A DNA stretch of 64,000 bases, taken from DIGJ01 sp031553075. GTDB lineage: Bacteria > Bacillota > Clostridia > Lachnospirales > Lachnospiraceae. The stretch lies in NCBI GenBank assembly GCA_031553075.1, contig JAVBLX010000043.1, forward strand, positions 21,269-85,268, read 5' to 3'. Numbering within the stretch: position 1 is the first letter of the stretch; each line of letters opens with the position of its first letter. The translations under genes were made by a program, and so were the position numbers. The notes below the pieces were generated by a model. It was not told the DNA's origin and did not search any database. It saw nothing but the letters and a program-made list of their open reading frames with translations. Shown here piece by piece: positions 1 through 10,000 of this stretch.

Positions 1-2
1 GG

Positions 3-2438
3 GAATGGGACATTTTTAAAGATAAAATAGACGTTATTCTCACCCAGTCCCAGTTTAAATTTTATAAACAATATTTAACAGACGATAAATTTGACTACTG
101 GTTGTGGCGAAATGAGTTCGACAAGGAATGTCATGGATATAAGAGAACCTTTAATATCGTTTCTTATGGGGCACATCCTGATGATTTAAAAGAGAATATC
201 ATGTTAAGCTACCAGCCGGAACAGACTTTAAGTTTTACTGATGATGAAATTCCATTGGTAAGTAGACCTGGTATTGAATTGTATCGTAAGGTGACCTCCA
301 GCGTTGACGAGTTTCTTAAATTTAGACAACTGGTAACAGTGTCAGAAGATACAGGTGCAGAGCACATAGAGAGGGATAAATATATACCACCATACTATGT
401 GGCACTTATAAAAAATAAAGAGTTATTTTATGACAAATATGTTAGAAGTAAGATTGAAAAAGATATCCTAAAGCTGAAGAATAATCTCTTGTCTGGAAAG
501 CTACTTGTAAGAGGAAATTATCAGGTGTTTATGCCGGACTTGTATGGACTGGCAGAGTGGGCTTTCCGAGGTGAATTAGGGGAAGAACCAAGGGGATTAT
601 TGAAAAAACCATATCATATTTATTCAGACTGGTGGAATGATAGAGGTAAAAAAACGGTTGATATCATCAGGAATCCGTCTGTTGGAATGGAGCATCGTAT
701 TGGACATATAAGGAACAATAGGGAATTGAAAAAATGGTTCAAATATCAGACAACAGGCATTGTTACAGGAATGTACGACACGATGGCAATGGCATTGGGT
801 ACTGCCGATTTTGATGGTGATACAGTTTGCACAACAGATAATCAGCAGTTCATTGATGCAGTGATACGGGAGTTTAGAGCTGGAAATGGTCGACTGATTA
901 TTAAAAAAGAAGCAGAAAATAACAACACTACAATGAATAAGGTAGCAATTACAGACAGGGCAGCGTTGATGAAAATCAATTCTATGTCCTTCAATAATTC
1001 AATTGGGACTGTCATTGATAAGATTACAGATTTATGGTCGATGATTCAGATAGTTGTGGATGATATAACTACCGGAGACGAAATGAAAAAAGCTAAAGCG
1101 GAAGAAATCATTCGTAAATACATTATGATTGGAGTTATTGTTGGTGGAGAAACAATTGATTTTGCAAAGACAGGGGAGAATGCTTCATTCCCGAAAGATA
1201 TACTGACATTTCTTAAAAGTAAGAAAAAAGGGTATTGGATGCGGTATCTCGAAAAGAATCTTGTTACTGCATCACGTGAAGTGAAATCATTATCAAATGC
1301 TAGATTGCTTAAAAAATCGAATGCAGAAATAGAAGATCTAAAAAAATTTGAAACTTATAACTGCAATATGAATCGCTTATGTTTTCATGCAGAAACAGAG
1401 ATAACCTTGGTTGACTTTTACAACAAGGAGAAAATAAGTAAAAGTGAATATGGATTTGACCATAGGAAGTTATTAATGAATGCTCCATCAATTAGTAGGA
1501 ATGTATACCGCAAGCTACTGATATTACAAAAACAATACCAAAAAATAGCGGAAACTTATAGGAAAGATTCATATAAGAACAGAATGATTGAAAAAGCTAA
1601 ACACGAAAAATATAGATGGTTCTATGATGAATGTAGGACAGAATTATTGTTAATTGAACCAGATATTAATAAATTATTAGATATGTTGATAATGATTTAT
1701 TATGGAGATACACATAATGGCTATGAGTTTATAACTTTGGAAAAGGATATCTTGTGGAATGTATTCCCTCAGGAAATGATAAAGCGTTGTTCAGGAAAAT
1801 CAATTGGCGATAATATAAATATTGAAAAATTAAAAAGGCGGTATGAAAAGAATATACAGTATTCAAGGCAGAACAAAGAATGTCGCAATAGAAGCAAAAG
1901 AGTTATGGTCAAATCATTGGAGGCTTTTGAGGAAAGACCAGTTGTCCTGACCAAAGGAGATCGCAGGCAGATTAACATTGTGATTGATAATGCATATAAG
2001 AATAAGAAGATTCGTAAAGATAATGCAGTAAAAATAAAGAAGATTTTGGCCTTGTTTGTTTTTCTAAGTCGAAAGACTGAAAGTATCAGGGAAGAATCAA
2101 GAGCTTTAAGAGAAAACGGGCATTTAGTAAAAGATTCAATGGGAAAAAATGTACAAGTTGCAGTCACGGGATTTGTTCCTCACTGGATGAAACTTTATAG
2201 TAATACCCCTGATGAACTGACTGCAATTGCCTTTGAAAAAATGATTGATGTAAATCACAAATATATGTTAGCAGCACTTTGTTTTCTGGCGGAAATGGGA
2301 TTATTGGAAACAAAGTCCTGTACGGACGGAAGTATTAAATTTAAAGTCCATTTCAATCATAATGACGGAGAGGTCTGGATAGATGAGACTGACTATAATA
2401 AAGCCGGACAAGTCATAAAGGATTACTTTAGAAAATAA
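3..2438 (+). CDS. YonO-like phage RNA polymerase (double-psi beta-barrel, DFDGD), 5'-truncated by window edge
   Basis: The frame is open from base 3 to the stop, so the gene begins to the left of the window; the in-frame TTG at 102 lacks a convincing ribosome site and sits inside conserved-looking sequence. The key motif is ADFDGDTV, with the DFDGD aspartates encoded at 807-821. This is the metal-binding signature of the second double-psi beta-barrel of multisubunit RNA polymerase beta', of QDE-1-type RdRPs and of the phage SPbeta single-chain enzyme YonO. Roughly 540 residues of lysine-rich sequence follow the motif. By family it should be a template-dependent RNA polymerase transcribing phage late genes. 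It precedes small regulators and tail genes, consistent with a phage transcription role. Assignment to the superfamily is firm from the motif and context; the exact subfamily is inferred. Confidence 0.75.
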   Translation, partial: EWDIFKDKIDVILTQSQFKFYKQYLTDDKFDYWLWRNEFDKECHGYKRTFNIVSYGAHPDDLKENIMLSYQPEQTLSFTDDEIPLVSRPGIELYRKVTSSVDEFLKFRQLVTVSEDTGAEHIERDKYIPPYYVALIKNKELFYDKYVRSKIEKDILKLKNNLLSGKLLVRGNYQVFMPDLYGLAEWAFRGELGEEPRGLLKKPYHIYSDWWNDRGKKTVDIIRNPSVGMEHRIGHIRNNRELKKWFKYQTTGIVTGMYDTMAMALGTADFDGDTVCTTDNQQFIDAVIREFRAGNGRLIIKKEAENNNTTMNKVAITDRAALMKINSMSFNNSIGTVIDKITDLWSMIQIVVDDITTGDEMKKAKAEEIIRKYIMIGVIVGGETIDFAKTGENASFPKDILTFLKSKKKGYWMRYLEKNLVTASREVKSLSNARLLKKSNAEIEDLKKFETYNCNMNRLCFHAETEITLVDFYNKEKISKSEYGFDHRKLLMNAPSISRNVYRKLLILQKQYQKIAETYRKDSYKNRMIEKAKHEKYRWFYDECRTELLLIEPDINKLLDMLIMIYYGDTHNGYEFITLEKDILWNVFPQEMIKRCSGKSIGDNINIEKLKRRYEKNIQYSRQNKECRNRSKRVMVKSLEAFEERPVVLTKGDRRQINIVIDNAYKNKKIRKDNAVKIKKILALFVFLSRKTESIREESRALRENGHLVKDSMGKNVQVAVTGFVPHWMKLYSNTPDELTAIAFEKMIDVNHKYMLAALCFLAEMGLLETKSCTDGSIKFKVHFNHNDGEVWIDETDYNKAGQVIKDYFRK

Positions 2439-2579
2439 ATTTCGTGAGGATAAAATGACGGAAACCCTTGATATTACAAGGAAAACTGTAGGTGTAAGAT
2501 AAAGAAGTGCCAACGCTATATTGGAAAGGGAATAAGGTTTCCACAAATACATCGTTAAACAATGATAGGAGGATATATA

Positions 2580-2792
2580 ATGTTACAGGACGAGGTGCTT
2601 CATTATCTTGCAAAGTTTGGAATATCAAGAATACATATGGCAAGGCAGATTGGTATTTGCCAACCATCAATATCAGCATGGTTTAATAAGAAACTGGTAC
2701 TACCAGATTATCATGTGTTAAGTATTGAGAAATATTTACAGACCTTAAAAACTGTAGATAGTTATCTACAAGAAAATGGTCTTGTACTATAA
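2580..2792 (+). CDS. Small helix-turn-helix protein (70 aa), Cro-like
   Basis: A 70-residue protein whose central part (about residues 17-41, with MARQIGICQPSISAWFN) reads as a helix-turn-helix of the XRE/Cro kind: helix 2 with ARQIG, turn, recognition helix with QPSISAWF. The start is placed at the ATG at 2580 because an AGGAGG ribosome site lies 8 bases upstream; an in-frame ATG at 2562 would put the ribosome site inside the gene. It follows the RNA-polymerase-like gene by about 140 bases. It probably binds phage DNA as a small regulator. No homolog is recognised by name. Confidence 0.65.
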   Translation: MLQDEVLHYLAKFGISRIHMARQIGICQPSISAWFNKKLVLPDYHVLSIEKYLQTLKTVDSYLQENGLVL

Positions 2793-3124
2793 GTTTCTTA
2801 ACGATTGAATAAAATTCACTAATATACAGTATATAGAAAGAGGAGAACTTTGTATATAGCAAATGTGCACAAATTTTAATGCGGATCTTAGTAAAAGTGT
2901 GAGTGAAATGTATTTAATTAACTCAAATAATGATTACTGTATTCCAAACGTGCAGTAATCTTTATTATAGATGACTGGCATACTTCTTGTTAAGGTATGC
3001 TAGTCATCACAAACATTTGGCAATTTGGATTGTTCAGGTATAACTGGTTGGTATGCCTGAATGAAGTCCTAAGAAAAAAATTATCTAAAAAATTAGCAAT
3101 AACGACAGAAATGGAAGGAGTATT
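2793..3124. other. Intergenic stretch with two hairpins inside the prophage
   Basis: No gene is seen in these 332 bases. Two inverted repeats lie back to back. The first pairs GATTACTG (2932-2939) with CAGTAATC (2953-2960), followed by TTTATTA, and could be an intrinsic terminator. The second pairs 2971-2983 with 2995-3007 (13 bp with one G-T) around an 11-base loop, and could be an operator or a second terminator. A ribosome site (GGAAGGAG) at the right end serves the next small gene. Confidence 0.5.
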
Positions 3125-3304
3125 ATGGAACAGGAAGATTTAAGAAGTTTATACCGGGAACGTGTAGAAAGAGAAAAACAGAGTTACATTTCAAAACAAA
3201 TAGGTATCGACAGAAGTATATTATCAAAGTTCAAATTAGGAAAAATTGATTTGTACCCACACTTATTTAAAAAGTTGGAAGACTATTTGACATCAAATCA
3301 ATAA
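3125..3304 (+). CDS. Very small helix-turn-helix protein (59 aa)
   Basis: An intact 59-codon frame with a good ribosome site (GGAAGGAG, about 6 bases upstream). The protein is highly charged and contains YISKQIGIDRSILSKF at residues 21-36, which fits a lambda-repressor/XRE-type helix-turn-helix (SKQIGIDRSILSKFK resembles A-x-x-x-G-x-x-x-x-x-I-S-x). It is the second tiny HTH protein in this part of the element and is built like the one at 2580. Role inferred: DNA-binding regulator of phage transcription. It is short enough to be missed by length-filtered gene finders. Confidence 0.55.
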   Translation: MEQEDLRSLYRERVEREKQSYISKQIGIDRSILSKFKLGKIDLYPHLFKKLEDYLTSNQ

Positions 3305-3366
3305 TGGAAAAACAACCGTACCCAATTGGGCTTGGTTATCATAGAATGATTATGGATATGATTTAA

Positions 3367-3396
3367 TTGCGCATTGCTTTCACAACATGGTATAAT
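3367..3396 (+). promoter_or_regulatory. Sigma-A-type promoter of the zinc-ribbon gene
   Basis: TTGCGC at 3367-3372 and a perfect TATAAT at 3391-3396 are separated by 18 bases. Predicted transcription start is near 3403, about 27 bases before the chosen ATG. With the terminator at 4044 it makes the zinc-ribbon gene a self-contained unit. Confidence 0.6.
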
Positions 3397-3429
3397 GAGA
3401 TAAGGTTGATAAGGAACGAGGTGAATGGT

Positions 3430-4011
3430 ATGGGACGAAAGATTATTTGTGAAGCATGTGAAACAATTTTTAAGGAAGAATTGCTTGGTGATACTACGAT
3501 TTGTCCTGTGTGTGGGGAATCGTTGGTAGATAATACTGAGAATGTAAATAATGAAGCTGAATTGAGGTTTGAGGGATTTACTTTAGGTGAAAATGACAGC
3601 TTTGATGAAGACAAGATTGACTATTGGTGGTATGAGATTGGAGAACCAACAGAGATAGTAGGAACCACCTGTGCGAAATGTGGTGCCCATTCATTTTCAC
3701 CATATCCTATAGCTAAGAACGGAGAATATTTGCTTATTGATTCAAGATTTGAAGACATATGTGGTTCGTGTGGAAACACTATGAAAAACCACATTATCTC
3801 TAAACGCCCATCAGACTATGTTGACCCCAGAGAGCGTAAAATTTGGGTGAAAGATTATGAGAATATCCCGAGGTGTCCAATATGTAGTTCATCACAGATA
3901 CATAAAATTTCGATGACTAACAAGGCTGTATCTGCTGTGACATTCGGCTTATTAGCCGCTGGACATGTATCAAAAACTTATAAATGTAATACATGTGGAA
4001 GTAAATTTTAA
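3430..4011 (+). CDS. Zinc-ribbon protein with four CxxC pairs (193 aa)
   Basis: Four pairs of CxxC can be read: CEAC and CPVC near the N-terminus, CAKC and CGSC in the middle, and CPIC with CNTCGSKF at the C-terminus. The C-terminal unit has a short hydrophobic stretch (FGLLAAGHVSKTY) between its cysteine pairs, a layout seen in small phage and integrative-element zinc ribbons. The start is set at 3430 because GAGGTG lies just upstream and the longer in-frame reading would run through its own promoter. The gene has its own promoter and terminator and sits between regulator and tail genes, so it looks like an added cargo gene. Function unknown. Confidence 0.7.
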   Translation: MGRKIICEACETIFKEELLGDTTICPVCGESLVDNTENVNNEAELRFEGFTLGENDSFDEDKIDYWWYEIGEPTEIVGTTCAKCGAHSFSPYPIAKNGEYLLIDSRFEDICGSCGNTMKNHIISKRPSDYVDPRERKIWVKDYENIPRCPICSSSQIHKISMTNKAVSAVTFGLLAAGHVSKTYKCNTCGSKF

Positions 4012-4043
4012 GAAATATGCAAGTAAATAAAATAATTTAACCG

Positions 4044-4072
4044 AGACAGTTCAATAAGAGCTGTCTTTTTTG
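4044..4072 (+). terminator. Intrinsic terminator after the zinc-ribbon gene
   Basis: AGACAGTT (4044-4051) pairs with AGCTGTCT (4059-4066) over a 7-base loop and is followed by a run of six T. It ends just before the ribosome site of the tape-measure gene. Confidence 0.7.
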
Positions 4073-4093
4073 TGTGAAGAATAGGAGAGTTTA

Positions 4094-7000
4094 ATGAATC
4101 AAAATGATTTTATAATGAACATAATTGGTAGTTTGAATAAAACGCTGACTAACGCAAGACTAAAAAGTGATCTGAAAACCTTTGATGACAAATTTTATGT
4201 AAAAGTCGTTGCTAAATTATCTAAGACATTGGCTTCAAGAGAGTTGAAGCGGCAATTAAAAGAGCTAAATAATTTGTATGTCCAGATAGAGGCAAATATC
4301 AAGGTAGATAAAGGTACAAAGGATAAATTACAGCAAAATATTAAGACTTTACAGCAGTCTTTGTCAGACATTGAAATTGGACTGAAAACATCAAAAACTC
4401 AGCAGTCTAAAATAATTGCTGATATTGAAAGTATAAAAAGGAAAGCACAGCAGAAAGTGCAAAGTACACCTATTAGCTTTAATCTTGAGGTGAGGAAAGC
4501 GAAAGTAATTGCAGATATTGAATACTTGGGAAAACGTTACTCAAAACTGTTCTCAAATACTTCTGCAAGTCAAAAATACGAGACTCTTATGCAGAATGCT
4601 CTAAGTATATCGGGTAAAAGCAAATTATCAGATACAAGGGCTGAATTGGCTGCATTTACAAGCGAGTTAAAAGCAAATGGTCTTGCCGCCAAATCGACAG
4701 GTGATAAATGGCGTGACTTAGTAGAGCGTTCAAAGGATTTGTTTTCCGCTGCTTCAATTATTCGGGTTGTATTCCAGCAAATGCGAGAAATGACAAAGAC
4801 TACACTTGGATTAGATACTGAAATGACCAATCTCTACAAGGTGCAAAATGATATTAGTTCCAGAGAACAATTTTCTGGAATATTAAAAAAGTGGAATAAA
4901 TTGGCTCAAGAGTTATCTGTTACGACACAAAGCTTAATCTCTGCTACTGGCGGTTGGAGTAAAATTGGTTTTAATCTTGATATGTCCGAACAGCTTAGTA
5001 GGCTGACAGCTATATTTGAAAAGACGGCTGAAATATCTACTGAACAAGCAACATCAACATTGATATCAGCCGCACAAGCATATACGGAAATTATAGAAAA
5101 TGGGGTTGTTCTTGGTGAGGAGGATTATGTCAAGCGAGTAGAAGCTATTGGAAATAAAGTCAATGCCATTGGTAATAAATATGCGATAGATTCAGAGGGT
5201 ATAGCTAATGGTCTTCAAAACAGCTCGGCGGCATTAAAAGTAGCAGGTAACAGTCTTGATGAGACAATAAGTTTAATCACGGCGACAAACAAGATTTTCC
5301 AGAGTCCAGAGGAAGGCTCTAATATGCTCAAGGTCGCATCAATGCGCTTACGTGGTCAGGTTAATGCACTTAAAGAAATGGGCGAAGATGCTGAGGGAGT
5401 TTCAACAGATATTACAAAAATTCAACAGCAGATATATGAACTTACAAATGATAAGGTGAATATATTTGAGGATGATTCGACACTAAAGAGTACATATCAA
5501 ATGGTTCTTGAAATCGGAAAAGTTTTTGAGGGATTAAATGACCGCCAGCAAGCAAATATCCTTGAAGTTATGTTTGGTAAACAGAGGGGTAGTGCTGGTG
5601 CGGCGTTATTGCTCAACTACAAAGAATTAGAGTCTATCAAGAATGATTCAATGAATTCAGCTAATTCAATGGCAGAAGAATATTCAAAATATCTTGAAAG
5701 TGCTGAGGCACATATTATTAGCTTTAAGGAGAAACTCGTTGAAGCATATCAGGGATTTATGTCAGGGGATACGTTAGTTTATGCTAGTGATTTTGGTTCA
5801 GCCATTCTGGACATTCTCAATAAAACTGATTTACTGCGTCATGCTTTGCTTGCACTAGCTACTATTAAGATTGGTCAGGGAATTTCGACTTTTGGATTGA
5901 GTATCAGTAATGCGGCAAAACAGATGAATACGCTTGGTAGTGCCCTAGAGAAAGTAAAAAGTCTGCCTTTGGATGAAACATTGAAACCTAGTGTTTTAGC
6001 AAAGGTTGGAATTGAAACCAAGAACTTAACAGATAGAAATTTAAAATTGTTGCTTTCGCAGAAAAACCTCACAGAAAATGATAGAGTTGCAATACTCTCA
6101 AAACATGAACTTACCCAAGAAGAAGCTAAAGCCAAACTTGAAAAAATGGGGCTGACTACAGCAACAAAAGCGCAAGCCACAGCTAATGTAACAGAAGCAA
6201 CAACAACTCATACATTATCAGGAGCAATGAAGACACTAAAAGCTAGTATCATCGGATGCGGTCAAGCTATCAAGACAGCAATACTTTCAAATCCCGTGGG
6301 CTGGGGATTGATGGCAATAACAACAGCAGTGAGTATTCTTAGTACAGCAATTACAAACCACAATCAAAAACTAGAAGAATCCAGACAGAAAAATATTGAG
6401 GCATCTGATAAAGCCTCAGAACAGGCTAAACAATTAGGTGACTTGTATCAAAAATATATGGCACTAGCAAGCGTTACTGATAAAACGGCTACACAGGAGG
6501 AAGAATTTTCATCTGTTGTAAAAGATACCATTAGTGCACTTGGCGATAAAGCAAGTGCCTTGGAAGGTCTTACTGCTGGGACGGAAGAATATACAAAAGC
6601 TCTTAAAGGAGCAACTCAAGCAGAATTAGAGAATCTTTATGCAGTTGCGGTCACAGGAAGAAAAGCAGCAGAAGAAGAATTGCAGAAATCCGCCGTTAGT
6701 TCATGGAGCGGAAGTACAGTTTCTATTCCGCTGAATGAGCAAATGACAGGAGTAGAAGAACACGTCAAAGCATTAGACGTTGTTCGTGACATATTATCTG
6801 AGTTTGAGGATATGGGAGCAAATGGTCTGGAATGGGAGCCGGTAAACTGGGATTCCAATAATAAAGATATGGCTCGATTAGTGGAATATTATGACAAAAT
6901 TATTCAGTCCAGAAAAGCATTAATCATGTCAGCCCAGCAAACAGGGGACGAAAGTATTTTAGATACTGGAATTTATAAGCAAATTGACACGGTAATAAAT

Positions 7001-10000
7001 AATCTTTCGGATGACATTGATACATATCTGGAAAAGAAGTATGAAGAATCAAAATTGGAATATCAAATGCAACAAGGAATCCCAGCTACAACTGAAGAAT
7101 ATGAGAAGATGAAACATGCCTTGGCAGAAAATTCAGAAGTCGGTGAATACTTTAACTCTGTTATAGGGGATATGCTTGCAAAAGATTATTCTGATTTGGC
7201 TGTAGGAGTGCAGGAAACAGCGGATGCTATTAATGAGTTGCCACAAGAGAGTCAGTCAATTTCTCTTGGTTTTACCGAAGACCAATTAAAGAAAATTGAT
7301 GAAGCAAAATCTTCTTTATCAGGATTGAGTACTGAAATTGCTAAACTAAATAGTGGTCAGTCAATTAGCAGTACAGATATCTTAGGATTAATCGAGAATT
7401 ATGATTTAGATGCAGTTAAAGCATGGGCATCCACCAAGGAATTGAAGAATGAACTTGTGAGAGTGTCTCGGCTAAAATTGAATAATGCTATATCTGATAT
7501 TTATGCGATGCAAGAAGCGGGGGCAATCACCGTTGAGCAATTTGAAGCACTCCGAGCAATCTTAAAAGATATTACCAAACAAGACTTTTCAAAATTGAAT
7601 CTGGACGGATTTAATACGAATATTGACGCTATTCAATCATCGTATACCACTCTCAGTACAGCTGTTGAGGAATACAATAAATATAGTGGATATTCTATTG
7701 ATACAGTTCAAGCACTTTTGGCCCTGGAACCACAATATTTAGATTTGCTTGATATGAAAAATGGCAAGTTATCTATTAATGAAGAGGGCTATCGTTTATT
7801 AGTTGATGCTCAAATGGCTGAAGCAGAAGCAAGTATTTATGGTTCCGCTATTGCAGAGTTGACAGCCTTAACTATTGAAAAAGCTGGTCAATCTTCTGCG
7901 GAGGCAGCTCAGAAGAAACAAGATGCTGTTGCAGGTATTAATGCGGAAACATCTGCTTTACAGGAAAATACTCAAGCCGCTTTAGATAATGCGGTTGCTA
8001 TTGCTCAGCGTGAAGGTGTTTCTCAAGCGGATATTAATGCAATTATTGAAAAGACAACGAATAGAGTTAATGCTATCCAAAGTGCTGTAAAAGGTTTAAA
8101 TGTTGCTCCAAATAAGAAATCTTCTAGTAGTTCTTCTAAAAGTACTAAGGAGACTAAGGAATCAATCAACTGGATTGAACGTAAGTTAGATGTTCTTGGT
8201 AAAAAACTTGAGCGATTGAAAGATAAAACTGAGAATGTATTTTCTAGTTGGGGCGGTAAAAACAAAAATATTGATAAGGAAATCAAGAACCTTGAATCAC
8301 AAATAAAGGTATACACCAAAGCACAGTCTACTTATAAGAAAGAATACAGTAAAATCAAATTGTCCGATAATATCATCTCCAAGATTAAGAACGGTTCAAT
8401 GGATATCTCTTCATATGATTCCGCTACCGCAAAGAAAATCAAGGAATATCAGGACTTATATGATAAACAGCAAGATTGTACTGATAAGGTTGCTGAACTC
8501 CATCAATCTATTCGTGACCTAAATCAAGAAAAGCTGGATAATATCATTGACGCATTTGATAGGGTCATTGGCAACTCTAACTCTCGTTCTAATGAAATCC
8601 AAGCAAGGATTGATTTAAAGTTATCCACAGGAGAAGCTGTAGCTGAAGCGGATTATCAGGAATTACGTAAAGAAAGTAAATATGTCCAGACTAAGTTACA
8701 GAAAGAAGTCGCTAAATACAGTAAACAAGCGGAAAAGGATTGGAAAACTGCTCAGAAGACATATAAAGCTGGTACTGATGAATACAACAATGCAAAGAAA
8801 GCATATGAAGATTCTAAAGCTAAAGTATCTGAGTTAAATGCTGAACTGTCCAAAGAAAAACAGAACTACCACGACATCAATAAAGCTATTCTTGAGACTC
8901 CGTTACGACAGTTAGAACGTCAAAAAGAATTACTTGAACAGCAATCATCGGCTTTGGATAAGATAAAGTCTAAGTATTCTGACATGATTAGTGCTGTGAC
9001 TTATTATGTCGGCAATCAGATTGATGCGCTAAATAAGGCAAAATCAGCTATCACTGATACTTACGATAGTATGGTTGACCCGTTAAAAGAGCAACTTGAG
9101 TATCTACAGAATGCCAATGATGAACGTGAACGTGCTATTGCGTTGCAGAAAGCACAAGCTGCATTAGATGCTGCGAAGAGTCAAAATACTGTAGCAGTTA
9201 TGAAAGATGGTAAATTCTCATATGAAGCTGACGCTAAGACTTTAAAAGAAGCACAAGAATCATATGATAAAGTTATTTATGACAACACTGTATCTAGTCT
9301 GCAAAATCAGGTTAAAGAACTTGAAACGCAACGTGACAATCTCCTTGAGGGTTATGATGAGCAGATTGACCGGTTAAATGATATTTCCGATAAGTGGAGC
9401 AAAATCATCTCAGACGCAGAAATGATGTCCAAGATTGATATGTTTGAAAGTACTTACGGTTCCCTTGAACAAATCCTTAATGGAAGTAATGTTGCTTACG
9501 ATAGCGTCAAAGGTAATGTCGAAAAGATACAGAAATCACTTGATGACATAGCAAAAGTCCAAGAAGTTGTAGATGAACAGATTCTTGCAGTTGAGAAGTT
9601 TGTTTCCGCATGGGAATATGGAGAAGCTAGTTTTGTCAAGGCACAGGAAGGCATTACTTCTGCTCTTGAAGACCATACAAGCATCAATGCTCATATTCTG
9701 GCTGAAAGTCAAGAAATGGTCAATCAGTATATGACTGAACTGGATGATTCCGCAAAAGGATTAGGATTATCTTTGGAAGAATCGGTTGACGGTACAAAGC
9801 TGAAACTAGAATCTTTGACTGAACCATTCGAGGAACTGAAGACAGCTCTGGACAAAACCAATGTTGAGTATGAGAATTTCAAGAAACTGAGCGATGAAAT
9901 GTCTGGTACTCTCCCCTCTTCCGTTGAGCAATTAGAAAATCTAGTAGAGGTAACAGACAATTTGTCAACGGCTTTTTCTGCTATTGGACGGTCGATTACT

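Noticed and set aside
2455..2502. A 15-codon frame after the RNA-polymerase-like gene
   Set aside because: It has a fair ribosome site (GAGGA) but is too short and without homology to claim; left as uncalled intergenic sequence.
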